From Oceanicaulis sp. HLUCCA04 (GTDB lineage: Bacteria; Pseudomonadota; Alphaproteobacteria; Caulobacterales; Maricaulaceae): a DNA stretch of 64,000 bases. Numbering within the stretch: the first letter of the stretch is position 1; each line of letters begins with the position of its first letter. Where the stretch lies: NCBI GenBank assembly GCA_001314625.1, contig LJSH01000002.1, forward strand, positions 402,458 to 466,457, in the 5' to 3' direction. A program made the position numbers and the translations under genes. Shown here one piece after another: positions 41,593 through 50,399 of the stretch. The notes under the pieces were generated by a model, which saw only the letters and a list, made by a program, of their open reading frames with translations, was not told where the DNA came from and did no database searches.

Positions 41593-42294
41593 ATGTCCGG
41601 TGCCGCTGAGACCCTTGCTGAAAACGCCCGACGCCCCGGCCGTCCGGTGAAAATTGCGCCCGATCTGCAACGCCGCCGGATTCTTGATGCGGCGGCCGCC
41701 ATGTTTGCCCGGCGCGGATTTGATGGCGCGTCCTTGCGCGATATCGCCTCTGATGCGGGGCTTTCCCATGCCGTCATCCGCCAGATATTCGGCAACAAGG
41801 CCGATCTTTGGGACGCAGCGGCGGCAGATCTGTTTGGCCAGATGAATGACGCCATGGCTCAGGCGCTGGCGCAGGTGGATTTCAACGATCCGGCAGCACG
41901 CATTGAGGCGCAGGTGCGCGCCACGGTGCGCACGGCGTCGCGCATTCCCTGGCTGGCAGCTTTTGTCATGCAGGCGGGCCTGGCAGGCGGACAGCGCTAT
42001 GAGGCGCTGGTGGCGCGTCATCTGCGCCCGGCTTATGCGTTCACGCTGGAGCCCTTCTTTCAGCTGCGTGAAGCCGGTCAGGCGCAGGCTATGGACGCGC
42101 ATTTCCTCTTCATGCTGTCGACCAATGCGGCGATCGGGCCGTTCGCCCAGAGCGCGAACGCGCGCGCTCTGGCGGGCGTTGAGCTGTCTGATCCCGATAC
42201 GGCCGACCGCTACGCCGATGTGCTCATTGCGGTGTTGAAACACGGCGCGGTGCGCCAGCCAGATAACAATAAACCGGGGAGTAAAACGCCATGA
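41593..42294 (+). CDS. TetR/AcrR-family transcriptional regulator
   Basis: A 233-residue repressor. The helix-turn-helix is at about residues 28-70 (RRRILDAAAAMFARRGFDG, then SLRDIASDAGLSHAVIRQIFGNKADLWDA). The C-terminal helical ligand domain has no family-specific signature. It is the first gene of an operon with two glutathione S-transferases and a DsbA-fold isomerase (4-base overlap to the next gene). It faces the sulfatase operon across a candidate operator, so it may coordinate use of sulfated aromatics or detoxification. Confidence 0.9.
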   Translation: MSGAAETLAENARRPGRPVKIAPDLQRRRILDAAAAMFARRGFDGASLRDIASDAGLSHAVIRQIFGNKADLWDAAAADLFGQMNDAMAQALAQVDFNDPAARIEAQVRATVRTASRIPWLAAFVMQAGLAGGQRYEALVARHLRPAYAFTLEPFFQLREAGQAQAMDAHFLFMLSTNAAIGPFAQSANARALAGVELSDPDTADRYADVLIAVLKHGAVRQPDNNKPGSKTP

Positions 42295-43328
42295 TGCCGG
42301 GTGAGTACATCGTTTACGGAGCCGACCCGTCCTACTTCACCCGCAAGGTGGAGGCGGCCCTGCGCTATATGCGCATTCCCCATCAGGCGCGGCCCAAATC
42401 ACCTGATGTCAGCGCCCGGCTGGAAGCGCGCGCAGGCACGCATCTCATCCCGGTCGTGGAGACGCCTGAAGGCTGGATCATTCACGATTCCACCTACATC
42501 ATCGAGCTTTTGCACATGCGCTTTCCGGCCCATCCGGTGATCCCGGCAAGCCCGGTCCAGCACATTGTCTGCCGCCTTCTCGATGACTGGATCGATGAAT
42601 GGTTCACGCGCGCGGCGCTGCATCTGCGCTGGATCGATGATGAGGACGCGCCGGTGTGCGCGCGCAAGATTGCCATGGATATGGGCGGCGGCACACATGA
42701 CCGCCCGCTGACCCCGCAAGAGGAAGAATCGGTCGCCGCGACGGCTGCCTTCGTCATGCCCTGGGGCCGCAAGGCGATGACGGTCATGGCCGGTGGGCCG
42801 GAGTATCAGGACGGCTTGCGGGCCGAGTTTGCAGAATTCCTGCGCCAGTGCGCGGGGCTGGTGGGCGCCGATGGCGGGCTTCTGGGCCAGCGCCTGTCCA
42901 TGGCCGATCTGGGGCTGCTGGGAGCGATGAAGGCGCATTTCGCCGCCGATGATTATGCGCGCAATTTTGTACAAGGCGCCGCGCCTGCCATGCTCGACTG
43001 GACAGAGCGCGCATGGGTGCGCGCAGACCAGGGCGAAACCTGGCTGGCCGATGATGCCCTGCCGGACGGCATTGGCGGATTGCTGGACCTGATGGCAGGC
43101 GGCTTTGCGCCGTACATGATCGCCAACCGCGCGGCGCTCGAAGCCGGCGAGAAGTCATCATACTTCACTATCGCCAGCGGTCAGGAGGTGCGCATGATCA
43201 CCCGCAAGCCGGTCGAAGACACCCGCCTCGCCACGAAAGCTGCCATCGAGGCGCTGCCGGAGCCGGGACGCAGCAAGGTGCGCGGCCTGCTGGGCAATCA
43301 CGGCCTTCTGGCCGTCTATGAGGTTTAG
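42291..43328 (+). CDS. Glutathione S-transferase-like protein, long form
   Basis: A 345-residue protein. The N-terminus is a thioredoxin-fold GST domain (YIVYGADPSYFTRKVEAALRYM, later LIPVVETPEGWIIHDSTYIIELL). A helical C-terminal GST domain contains MADLGLLGAMKAHF, the usual N-capping box. An extra ~100-residue tail (about 245-345) with MITRKPVEDTRLATKAAI is not typical of GSTs. It starts in the ATGA overlap with tetR. Role: conjugation or glutathione-dependent isomerisation of an unknown electrophile. Confidence 0.82.
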   Translation: MMPGEYIVYGADPSYFTRKVEAALRYMRIPHQARPKSPDVSARLEARAGTHLIPVVETPEGWIIHDSTYIIELLHMRFPAHPVIPASPVQHIVCRLLDDWIDEWFTRAALHLRWIDDEDAPVCARKIAMDMGGGTHDRPLTPQEEESVAATAAFVMPWGRKAMTVMAGGPEYQDGLRAEFAEFLRQCAGLVGADGGLLGQRLSMADLGLLGAMKAHFAADDYARNFVQGAAPAMLDWTERAWVRADQGETWLADDALPDGIGGLLDLMAGGFAPYMIANRAALEAGEKSSYFTIASGQEVRMITRKPVEDTRLATKAAIEALPEPGRSKVRGLLGNHGLLAVYEV

Positions 43329-43331
43329 GTG

Positions 43332-43994
43332 ATGCTGGAGCTCTACACCGCGCCGACGCCCAATGGCTGGAAAATCTCCATCGCTCTGGAGGAGCTGGGT
43401 CTGCCCTACCAGGTGCATGTCCTGCAGCTTCTCAAAGGCGAGCAGAAACAGCCGGACTATCTGAAAATCAATCCCAATGGCCGTATTCCCGCGCTGGTGG
43501 ACCATGACGCGGGCGGCCGCGCGATCTTTGAATCCGGCGCGATCCTTTTGCATCTGGCCGACAAGACCGGGCAGCTCATTCCAGCCGATAGCGATGGCCG
43601 TTCGCGCGCGATCCAGTGGCTGTTCTGGCAGGTTGGCGGGCTGGGGCCGATGCAGGGTCAGGCCAATGTCTTTTTCCGCTATCTGCCCGAGAAAATCCCC
43701 CTCGCCATTGATCGCTATCAGGGCGAGACGCGGCGCAATTACGAGGTGATGAATACGCGCCTCGCGGACGCGCCATATCTGGCCGGGGAGGAGTACTCGA
43801 TAGCCGATATTGCCTGTTTCCCGTGGGTGTTTGCGCATTTCTGGGCCGGCGTGCCGCTGGACGGTCTTGATCATTTGCTGGACTGGAAAGCCCGGCTGGA
43901 GAAGCGGCCAGCCGTCCTGAAAGGTCTTGCGATCCCTCCCTTGCCGGACCTGTCAAACCTGCAAAAGGCCGGGCAGGAACTGGTGAAGCCATGA
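43332..43994 (+). CDS. Glutathione S-transferase, YfcG/Nu class-like
   Basis: A 220-residue GST. The N-terminal domain has [33 protein letters not shown] with the cis-proline, and the glutathione-binding [12 protein letters not shown]. The C-terminal domain contains [12 protein letters not shown]. This pattern fits the YfcG/Ure2p-like class, which often shows disulfide-bond reductase activity. An in-frame GTG lies one codon before the chosen ATG. It overlaps the next gene by 4 bases. Confidence 0.9.
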   Translation: MLELYTAPTPNGWKISIALEELGLPYQVHVLQLLKGEQKQPDYLKINPNGRIPALVDHDAGGRAIFESGAILLHLADKTGQLIPADSDGRSRAIQWLFWQVGGLGPMQGQANVFFRYLPEKIPLAIDRYQGETRRNYEVMNTRLADAPYLAGEEYSIADIACFPWVFAHFWAGVPLDGLDHLLDWKARLEKRPAVLKGLAIPPLPDLSNLQKAGQELVKP

Positions 43995-45232
43995 AGACTT
44001 TGCTCCCGCAAGCTGTGACCAGCCCGACGCTGCGCTCGATGCAGCGCATAGTGGCGGCAGCACGGCGGCGGCTGAACCTTTCGCGGCCCGTGGTGAGCTA
44101 TTTCCATCAGGTCGATGATCCCTATTCAGCGCTGGCAGCGCGTGCCTTGCCGCATCTGGAAGCCATCTGGGGCGCACGGGTAATCCCCTATATCGTGCCG
44201 CCACCCGATGCCGCGGCGGCGCCCGATGCGGACCGGCTGAAGCAATGGTCATTGCGTGATGCGCGCACACTGGCCGGTGGTCTGGGCATGGAGGCGAGCT
44301 TTACCGAGCCACCCGAGCCAGAGCTGGTACTACGTGCGCAGGCCGCGCTGGCCGGTATTGAGGATGCCACGGTGTTTTCGGCTATCTCCAGCGCCGTCGA
44401 GCGAGCGTTCCGAACGGGCAAGGCGTCCTCCATTCCGCTTTCCAACGGAGACCCGGCGCTTGCCCTGGCCCAAGGGCTGCGGGCGCGGCGCGGGCATTAT
44501 CTCGGCGGCATGTTTGCTTTTGAGGGAGAATGGTATTGGGGTCTCGACCGCTTGCCCTTCCTTGAGGACAGGCTCGCGCGCATTCGCCCGGGCGGTATCC
44601 GCTTTCTGGACCGGCGCGAAGTGACGCTGGAAAAGCGGACCGTGCCGGAAGGCTCGGTGCTGGAGGCCTTTGTCTCCCTGCGCAGCCCTTATACCTATAT
44701 CGCCATCCCCCGCCTGACGGCGCTGGCCGAGGCAACAGGCGCCCAGCTGCGCTTGCGGCCTGTATTGCCGATGGTGATGCGTGGCTTGCCAGTGCCTTTG
44801 CCAAAACGGCTTTACATCCTGCGTGATGCCAAGCGTGAGGCTGAACGCCTCGGCTTGCCCTTTGGCAAGGTATCAGACCCTGTCGGTGCGCCGGTAGAAC
44901 GCGGCATGGCAGTTCTGTTTGCCGCCATGGATCAGGGCAGGGGACCAGACTTCCTGCTGTCCTTTCTTCAAGGTGTGTTCGCACAGGGCGTGGATGCCGG
45001 GACCGATGACGGCCTTCTGCTGTTGTGCCAGCGGGCTGGCATTTCCGCCGAGGCCATGAGCGCAGCGCTCAAAGATGAGGGCTGGCGTGAACCGGCAGAG
45101 GCCAATCGCGCTGCCATGTTGGAAGCCGGGCTCTGGGGCGTACCTAGCTTCCGGGTCAATGGCCGCCTCGCCCATTGGGGCCAGGACCGGCTATGGGCGG
45201 TGGAGGATGACCTCCACCAGCTGGCAGGCTAG
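43991..45232 (+). CDS. Tandem DsbA-fold protein, HCCA isomerase/GST-kappa-like
   Basis: A 413-residue protein made of two DsbA-like halves. The first (residues ~33-205) begins [24 protein letters not shown] and the second (~220-413) begins [23 protein letters not shown]; the second ends with [21 protein letters not shown], the hallmark of 2-hydroxychromene-2-carboxylate isomerase and kappa-class GSTs. Neither half has a CxxC. Such enzymes use glutathione to isomerise intermediates of naphthalene-like aromatics. The linkage to two GSTs and TetR supports a glutathione-dependent pathway. Its TAG shares CTAG with the stop of the convergent epimerase gene. Confidence 0.8.
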   Translation: MKTLLPQAVTSPTLRSMQRIVAAARRRLNLSRPVVSYFHQVDDPYSALAARALPHLEAIWGARVIPYIVPPPDAAAAPDADRLKQWSLRDARTLAGGLGMEASFTEPPEPELVLRAQAALAGIEDATVFSAISSAVERAFRTGKASSIPLSNGDPALALAQGLRARRGHYLGGMFAFEGEWYWGLDRLPFLEDRLARIRPGGIRFLDRREVTLEKRTVPEGSVLEAFVSLRSPYTYIAIPRLTALAEATGAQLRLRPVLPMVMRGLPVPLPKRLYILRDAKREAERLGLPFGKVSDPVGAPVERGMAVLFAAMDQGRGPDFLLSFLQGVFAQGVDAGTDDGLLLLCQRAGISAEAMSAALKDEGWREPAEANRAAMLEAGLWGVPSFRVNGRLAHWGQDRLWAVEDDLHQLAG

Positions 45233-46242
45233 CGCCCGTAATACTCGCGGAACCATCTGACGAACTTGGCTATTCCGTCGCGGATATCGGTCTGCGGCTG
45301 GTAACCGGTCAGCGATTGTAACAGGCTGGCATCGGCCCAGGTTGCGGGCACATCGCCCGGCTGCATGTCCATGTAATTGCGGACCGCCTTCACGCCGAGC
45401 TCGGCCTCGATAATGTCAACGAAATCCAGAAGTTTCACCCGGGCCGAGTTGCCGATATTGACGATGCGGTAAGGCGCGGCGGGGCTCAATGAATCGCCTG
45501 ACGCAATGTCGCCGGGCGTAGCCGGGCGCTCCGGCACCGCATCCATCAACAGGCGTATGGCGCGCACCAGATCATCTACATAGGTGAAATCGCGGTACAT
45601 CTCGCCGTGATTATAGATGTCGATGGGCCGGCCGGCGAGGATCGCATCGGCGAACTTGAACGGGGCGAGATCAGGGCGCATCCACGGTCCATAGACCGTG
45701 AAGAAGCGGAACATGGTGGTCGGCAGGTTCCAGAGATGGGCGTAGGAGTGCGCCATCACCTCATTGGCCTTTTTGGTGGCCGCATACATGGTAAGCGGCG
45801 TATCGGCCTTGTCGGTCTCCCTGAACGGCATCGCCTCGTTCGCGCCGTAGGCTGAGGAGGTGGAGGCCATCAGAAGATGGGAGACCTTCAGTTCGCGCGC
45901 GATCTCCATCACGTTGAACGTGCCGACTATGTTGGCCTCGATATAGGCTCGCGGATTTTCAAGACTGTAGCGAACGCCAGCCTGCGCGGCGAGATGGACG
46001 ATAATATCCGGGGAGAAATCGCGCGCTGCCTGAAAGAGCGCATCGGCGTCTTCCAGCATGATCTCGGTTTTGGTGAAGCCGGGCATGCCCTCCAGAATGC
46101 GGTGGCGGGCCTCTTTCAGGCTGACATCGTAATAATCGGTCAGCCCGTCATAGCCGTGAACCTGAAAACCTTCTTCCAGCAACAAGCGCGCAAGGTGAAA
46201 GCCGATAAAACCAGCCGTGCCGGTGACAAAAACGCGTTTCAT
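45229..46242 (-). CDS. NAD-dependent epimerase, UDP-glucuronate 4-epimerase-like
   Basis: A 337-residue extended SDR. The NAD motif GTAGFIG is at residues 8-14, followed by YDGLTDYYDVSLKEARHRIL, characteristic of UDP-glucuronate 4-epimerases. The catalytic Tyr153 and Lys157 lie in MYAATKKANE, and FFTVYGPWMRPDLAPFKFA is also diagnostic. The product, UDP-galacturonate, would feed capsule, lipopolysaccharide or holdfast-type polysaccharides. It stands alone, without other polysaccharide genes nearby. Confidence 0.9.
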   Translation of the reverse strand: MKRVFVTGTAGFIGFHLARLLLEEGFQVHGYDGLTDYYDVSLKEARHRILEGMPGFTKTEIMLEDADALFQAARDFSPDIIVHLAAQAGVRYSLENPRAYIEANIVGTFNVMEIARELKVSHLLMASTSSAYGANEAMPFRETDKADTPLTMYAATKKANEVMAHSYAHLWNLPTTMFRFFTVYGPWMRPDLAPFKFADAILAGRPIDIYNHGEMYRDFTYVDDLVRAIRLLMDAVPERPATPGDIASGDSLSPAAPYRIVNIGNSARVKLLDFVDIIEAELGVKAVRNYMDMQPGDVPATWADASLLQSLTGYQPQTDIRDGIAKFVRWFREYYGR

Positions 46243-46310
46243 GATCAGGCTTGAACTCCCGCAAGACGATGCGCGCTGTTATGCGCGGCACCGCGCGGGA
46301 CGTAAAGCGG

Positions 46311-46589
46311 TCAGCCTGGCGTGTTTCCGTTGCCGTTGTCGGCATCGGTCCGCCGGAGCGGTTCGGAAAAGCGCTCGGGGACCTTGCCTTCCATCCTGCG
46401 CAGCCACCGGTCGAAGCCCGGATTGTTTTGCCGGCGGCGGTGCAGCCAGTCCCTCGCGGTCTGGGAGGTGGCTACGATAATCGCCAGCCCGATCGGGATG
46501 AATACAATGCCCAGCGGTATGGGCGACCACACGACCGCCAGCCCGGCAATCACCAGCAGCAAACCGAAAATCTTGATGAAAATTGACAT
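46311..46589 (-). CDS. Small two-helix membrane protein
   Basis: A 92-residue protein with two adjacent hydrophobic helices (residues ~4-22 and ~24-42; FGLLLVIAGLAVVW and PLGIVFIPIGLAIIVA) and a basic, hydrophilic C-terminal half (DWLHRRRQNNPGFDRWLRRME). The start ATG 46589 is supported by GGAAGGAG. The family is not certain; it resembles the small membrane proteins often labelled PGPGW-like. It lies 69 bases downstream of the DUF3008 gene on the same strand and may share its stress promoter. Confidence 0.65.
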   Translation of the reverse strand: MSIFIKIFGLLLVIAGLAVVWSPIPLGIVFIPIGLAIIVATSQTARDWLHRRRQNNPGFDRWLRRMEGKVPERFSEPLRRTDADNGNGNTPG

Positions 46590-46658
46590 GAGCGCTCCTT
46601 CCCCTTCCAAGGGATACTGGATGGCGTTGGACAATCACCGCTTGCGGGCAGGCTGCGC

Positions 46659-46847
46659 CTAGGATTTGCTTACCTTTTCGGGCTTGCCCTTGCGCGGTGT
46701 GGACGCCAGCTCTTCCAGCTCGGCTTCGCTCATGGATTCAACCATCTCGCGTGAAGCGCCTTTGAGCTCGTCCTTGCTGATCTCGCCGCGCTTGGCCGCC
46801 AGCGCCGCTCCGGCAGCCTTCTGCTGGCTTTTCGATTTTGCAGGCAT
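46659..46847 (-). CDS. DUF3008-family small basic protein
   Basis: A 62-residue hydrophilic protein opening MPAKSKSQQKAAGAALAAKRGE and ending in a lysine-rich tail, the pattern of DUF3008 proteins, which are common in proteobacteria and have no assigned role. AAGGAGG lies just before the ATG. A promoter-like GGAAC-N16-GGTT about 50 bases upstream suggests control by EcfG, so it is probably a stress-induced protein. Confidence 0.8.
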   Translation of the reverse strand: MPAKSKSQQKAAGAALAAKRGEISKDELKGASREMVESMSEAELEELASTPRKGKPEKVSKS

Positions 46848-46895
46848 TACCGGCCTCCTTGCTCAGCGTGTAACAATGCTGTCCCATGCCATGAC

Positions 46896-46920
46896 AACCA
46901 TGTGGCACGCGGATCGTTCC
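46896..46920 (-). promoter_or_regulatory. EcfG-like promoter of the DUF3008 gene
   Basis: On the minus strand: GGAAC (46920-46916), 16 bases, then GGTT (46899-46896). It differs by one base from the GGAAC-N16-CGTT consensus and lies about 50 bases before the start codon at 46847. Confidence 0.55.
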
Positions 46921-47129
46921 GCGGTTGCGCCTTGCGGGCCGCAGCGTTTTGTCCGGTGCCGTCCGTGTGAGAGCCAGACCTTGCTGGCCCGGACGGGCTC
47001 CATGCAGGCCCTGGCGGGCAGCGTGGCTCCATCTTCAGGCGCGCGGATTGTTGTTTCGCTACGTCAAAGCCTTACCATTTGAGGCCTGCGGCAATCGGCA
47101 GCACACTTTACCCGATCAGGGGAGACAGC

Positions 47130-48551
47130 ATGTCAGTATTTGACGAAATGGGCGGTCTGGGCGGCGGCGGTGGCGTGAGAGCCTGTTACCAGCCTTTGGC
47201 GCGCTGGCTGGCTGAAGCGCCGGCCGAGCTACTGGAGGCGCGCTCCCGGCAGGCCGAACTGTATTTTCGCCGGATGGGGATTACGTTTTCCGTCTATGGC
47301 GCGGCCGACTCCAATGAAAGGCTGATCCCGTTTGATGTGGTGCCGCGCATCGTCTCGGCGCCTGAATGGCTCGCGCTTGAAGCGGGCCTGGTCCAGCGGG
47401 TGGCGGCCATCAATTTGTTTCTGAAAGATATTTATGGCCGCCAGGAGTGTATCCGGGCTGGAATAGTGCCGGCCGATATCGTGCTGACCAACCCTCATTT
47501 CCGCCCGGAAATGGTGGGGCGCCGGCCACCGCAAGACGTGTGGGTGCATATTGCAGGCGTTGATCTGGTCCGAACGGCCGAGGACGGATTCTACGTGCTG
47601 GAGGACAATGTCAGAACCCCGTCGGGCATGTCCTACATGCTCGAAAACCGCGAAATGATGATGCGGCTGTTTCCTGATCTTTTCAGTGAATATCCCGTCC
47701 GGCCGGTCGAAACCTACACGGACATGCTGCTGTCGGCGCTGCAGAGTTCTGCCCCCTCCAGCGCCACGCGCGATCCTTGCGTCGTCGTGCTGACGCCCGG
47801 TCCCTACAACTCTGCCTATTACGAGCACTCGTTTCTGGCTGACAAGCTGGGGGTCGAGCTGGTGGAAGGCGGTGATCTCTATGTCAATGACGGGCAGGTG
47901 TTCATGCGCACCACCGAAGGCCCCAAAAAGGTGGATGTGATCTATCGCAGGGTCGATGACGACTTCCTCGACCCGCTCACGTTCAACCCGGAAAGCGCGC
48001 TGGGTGTCCCAGGTCTCATGACCGCCTATCAGGCCGGGAATGTGACGCTGGCGAACGCGGTTGGCACCGGCGTTGCCGACGACAAGGCGGTTTACACCTA
48101 TATGCCGGAGATCATCCGCTTCTTCACCGGAGAAGAGCCTCTCTTGCACAATGTGCCGACCTGGAGGTGCCGTGAACCGGATGCGCTCAAGGAGGTGTTG
48201 TCGCGGCTCGACGAGCTGGTGGTCAAGGAGGTGGGCGGATCGGGCGGATACGGGATGCTGATCGGCCCGGCCGCCACGAAGGCCGAGATCGAGACATTCC
48301 GGAAGAAGCTCGCAGCTGACCCGGCAGCTTTCATAGCCCAGCCCACTCTCGCGCTATCGACGGCGCCGACGCTTTGTCACGGCGGGCTTGCCGGGCGGCA
48401 TGTGGATTTGCGCCCGTTTGTGCTCACAGGGGCCAAGGGCGTGGAGGTGGCGCCCGGTGGCCTCACGCGTGTTGCGCTTAATGAAGGGTCGCTGGTGGTG
48501 AACTCAAGTCAGGGAGGCGGCACCAAGGATACCTGGGTGCTGGACGCATAA
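47130..48551 (+). CDS. Circularly permuted ATP-grasp protein of the Anbu cluster
   Basis: A 473-residue protein of the DUF404/DUF407 circularly permuted type 2 ATP-grasp family. It begins VFDEMGG, has the early MGITFSVYG and IPFDVVPRI blocks, VLEDNVRTPSGMSYMLENRE, VVVLTPGPYNSAYYEH, and the C-terminal KEVGGSGGYGMLIGP, all typical of the family. Such enzymes are thought to form amide bonds using ATP, perhaps peptide ligation. The start ATG 47130 follows AGGGGAGA. Its TAA shares one base with the next gene (TAATG), and the following genes are its standard partners. Confidence 0.9.
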   Translation: MSVFDEMGGLGGGGGVRACYQPLARWLAEAPAELLEARSRQAELYFRRMGITFSVYGAADSNERLIPFDVVPRIVSAPEWLALEAGLVQRVAAINLFLKDIYGRQECIRAGIVPADIVLTNPHFRPEMVGRRPPQDVWVHIAGVDLVRTAEDGFYVLEDNVRTPSGMSYMLENREMMMRLFPDLFSEYPVRPVETYTDMLLSALQSSAPSSATRDPCVVVLTPGPYNSAYYEHSFLADKLGVELVEGGDLYVNDGQVFMRTTEGPKKVDVIYRRVDDDFLDPLTFNPESALGVPGLMTAYQAGNVTLANAVGTGVADDKAVYTYMPEIIRFFTGEEPLLHNVPTWRCREPDALKEVLSRLDELVVKEVGGSGGYGMLIGPAATKAEIETFRKKLAADPAAFIAQPTLALSTAPTLCHGGLAGRHVDLRPFVLTGAKGVEVAPGGLTRVALNEGSLVVNSSQGGGTKDTWVLDA

Positions 48552-49489
48552 TGCTAGCACGGACAGCAGGCAGCCTTTTCTGGATTGGCCGGTATGTGGA
48601 GCGCGCAGATTTTCTGGCGCGGATTCTGGAGGCCGCCTTGCGGCTGTCCTCCATTCCGTCGCGTGACGGACCGCCTGACACCGCCTGGCGAAGTGCGGTC
48701 AATTCCGCAGGGATGGGCGGCGCGTTTGAGGCAGCGGGACGGACGTTGAACGAGCAGAATGTGCGCGAGTATCTGGCCTTCAGCGCTGACAACCCGTCCT
48801 CGATACGTAGCTGCATCACGACTGCCCGCACCAATGCACGCTCGGTACGCACCGCCTTGACCGTCCAGTTGTGGGAAGCGCTCAACGATGCGTGGAATGC
48901 GCTTGGAGAACAGGGAGAGCCGCAAACCCGCACCGGGTTCGCAGAGTTTCTGGGCTGGGTGAAATCGGCCACGCTGACGGTCGAAGGGGCGGCCAGCCGC
49001 ACCATGTTGCGAAACGATGCCTACTGGTTTTTGCGGCTGGGCGCAGCCCTCGAGCGGGCCGACAATACGGCCAGGCTGCTGGACGTGAAATACCATCTCC
49101 TCCTGCCGGAGGGCGAAGGTGTAGGCGGCCAGCTGGACTATTTCCAGTGGACCACCCTGCTGAGGGAAGTTTCGGCCCTGACAGCCTATCGCTGGGTTTA
49201 TCGTGACAGCGTCAAGGCTGTGAACGTTGCGGACCTGCTGGTGATGAACCGGCAGATGCCCCGCTCGCTGATCAGCTGCCAGGCGTCGATCGTGCAGTAT
49301 CTGGAGTGTCTGGCGACCGACTATGGCCGCCGGGGCCCCGCCCAGCGGTTTGCCTCTGCCAGAATGGGCAAGCTGGAGGGCGGTTCCATCGAAGCGATTT
49401 TCCAGTCCGGTCTTCATGAATTCATTGAGGACTTTCTGGACGAGAACAGCCGGTTGGCCGACACCATTTCCGAACAATACCTCGCATGA
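48551..49489 (+). CDS. Alpha-E domain protein
   Basis: A 312-residue helical protein of the DUF403/alpha-E family. It opens with ARTAGSLFWIGRYVERADFLARIL and has the ERADNTARLLDVKYHLLLP block near residue 170, both hallmarks. The alpha-E fold is of unknown function and always accompanies the ATP-grasp protein and a transglutaminase. Here it overlaps the ATP-grasp gene by one base and is 13 bases from the transglutaminase gene, so all three should be made in step. Confidence 0.9.
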   Translation: MLARTAGSLFWIGRYVERADFLARILEAALRLSSIPSRDGPPDTAWRSAVNSAGMGGAFEAAGRTLNEQNVREYLAFSADNPSSIRSCITTARTNARSVRTALTVQLWEALNDAWNALGEQGEPQTRTGFAEFLGWVKSATLTVEGAASRTMLRNDAYWFLRLGAALERADNTARLLDVKYHLLLPEGEGVGGQLDYFQWTTLLREVSALTAYRWVYRDSVKAVNVADLLVMNRQMPRSLISCQASIVQYLECLATDYGRRGPAQRFASARMGKLEGGSIEAIFQSGLHEFIEDFLDENSRLADTISEQYLA

Positions 49490-49502
49490 GGAGCGAAGCG
49501 CG

Positions 49503-50324
49503 ATGTTGATCCGTGTCGAATACTCGACCCGTTACGATTACGAGCGGGCGCCGCACTTCGTCGTGCAGGTGCTGCGCAAGACGCCGCGTTCGTGCGAGAG
49601 CCAGCATGTACGCCGCTGGGCCATCGAAAGCGATGTCGATGCGCGCATCCGCCAGAGCGAGGATGCGTTCGGTAACATCGTCCACACCCTCTATTCCGAA
49701 AAGCCGGTGGATACGATGACGATCAGCGTTTTCGGTGAGGTCGACACATCCGATACCGGCGGCGTCCTGCAAGGCTGGCCGGAACGCCAGCACGCGCTGG
49801 TCTATCTGCGCACGACGCCGCTCACCGCGGCCGATGAGGCGATACGCGATTTTGCGTCAGGGTTTGGCGGCGAGAATGGTCTGGAGCAGCTTCACGCCCT
49901 GATGAACGCCATAAATGACCGGATCGGGTTTGATACCGGGGCGACCGGCGTTAGCCACACCGCAGAGAAGGCGTTTGCGCTGGGCCGCGGCGTTTGCCAG
50001 GACCATGCGCATATCTTTCTGGCCGCAGCGCGCTGGCTGGGTGTGCCTTCGCGCTATGTATCGGGCCATTTGCGCCGCTCTGATGGCCAGGTGGAGCAGG
50101 AAGCCGCCCATGCCTGGGTGGAAGCCCTGGTCGACGGGCTGGGCTGGGTCGGCTTTGACCCGGCCAACGGCCTTTGCCCTGACGAAAACTATGTCCGGGT
50201 AGCTTCGGGGCTGGATTATCTGGGTGCCTCCCCGGTGCGCGGATCCAGCTATGGCGGCATGGGCGAAAGCATGTCCGTCCAGCTGCGCGTTCACAGCCAT
50301 CCACAGTCCCAGCATCAGCAATAG
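49503..50324 (+). CDS. Transglutaminase-like cysteine protease
   Basis: A 273-residue protein. An N-terminal beta domain (LIRVEYSTRYDYERAP) precedes a transglutaminase core with the full triad: Cys165 in GRGVCQDHAHIF, His203 in AAHAWVEAL and Asp219 in GFDPANG. There is no signal peptide, so it is cytoplasmic. These proteins may cleave or transfer amide bonds, reversing or complementing the ATP-grasp enzyme in the same cluster. The proteasome-like Anbu gene follows 75 bases later. Confidence 0.92.
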   Translation: MLIRVEYSTRYDYERAPHFVVQVLRKTPRSCESQHVRRWAIESDVDARIRQSEDAFGNIVHTLYSEKPVDTMTISVFGEVDTSDTGGVLQGWPERQHALVYLRTTPLTAADEAIRDFASGFGGENGLEQLHALMNAINDRIGFDTGATGVSHTAEKAFALGRGVCQDHAHIFLAAARWLGVPSRYVSGHLRRSDGQVEQEAAHAWVEALVDGLGWVGFDPANGLCPDENYVRVASGLDYLGASPVRGSSYGGMGESMSVQLRVHSHPQSQHQQ

Positions 50325-50399
50325 GCTAGCGCACTGGAAGCCGGAATCAGCTATTAGAACAGCGAATATCCAATTTTCCGGCCCGGGAGCGCCGCCTAC

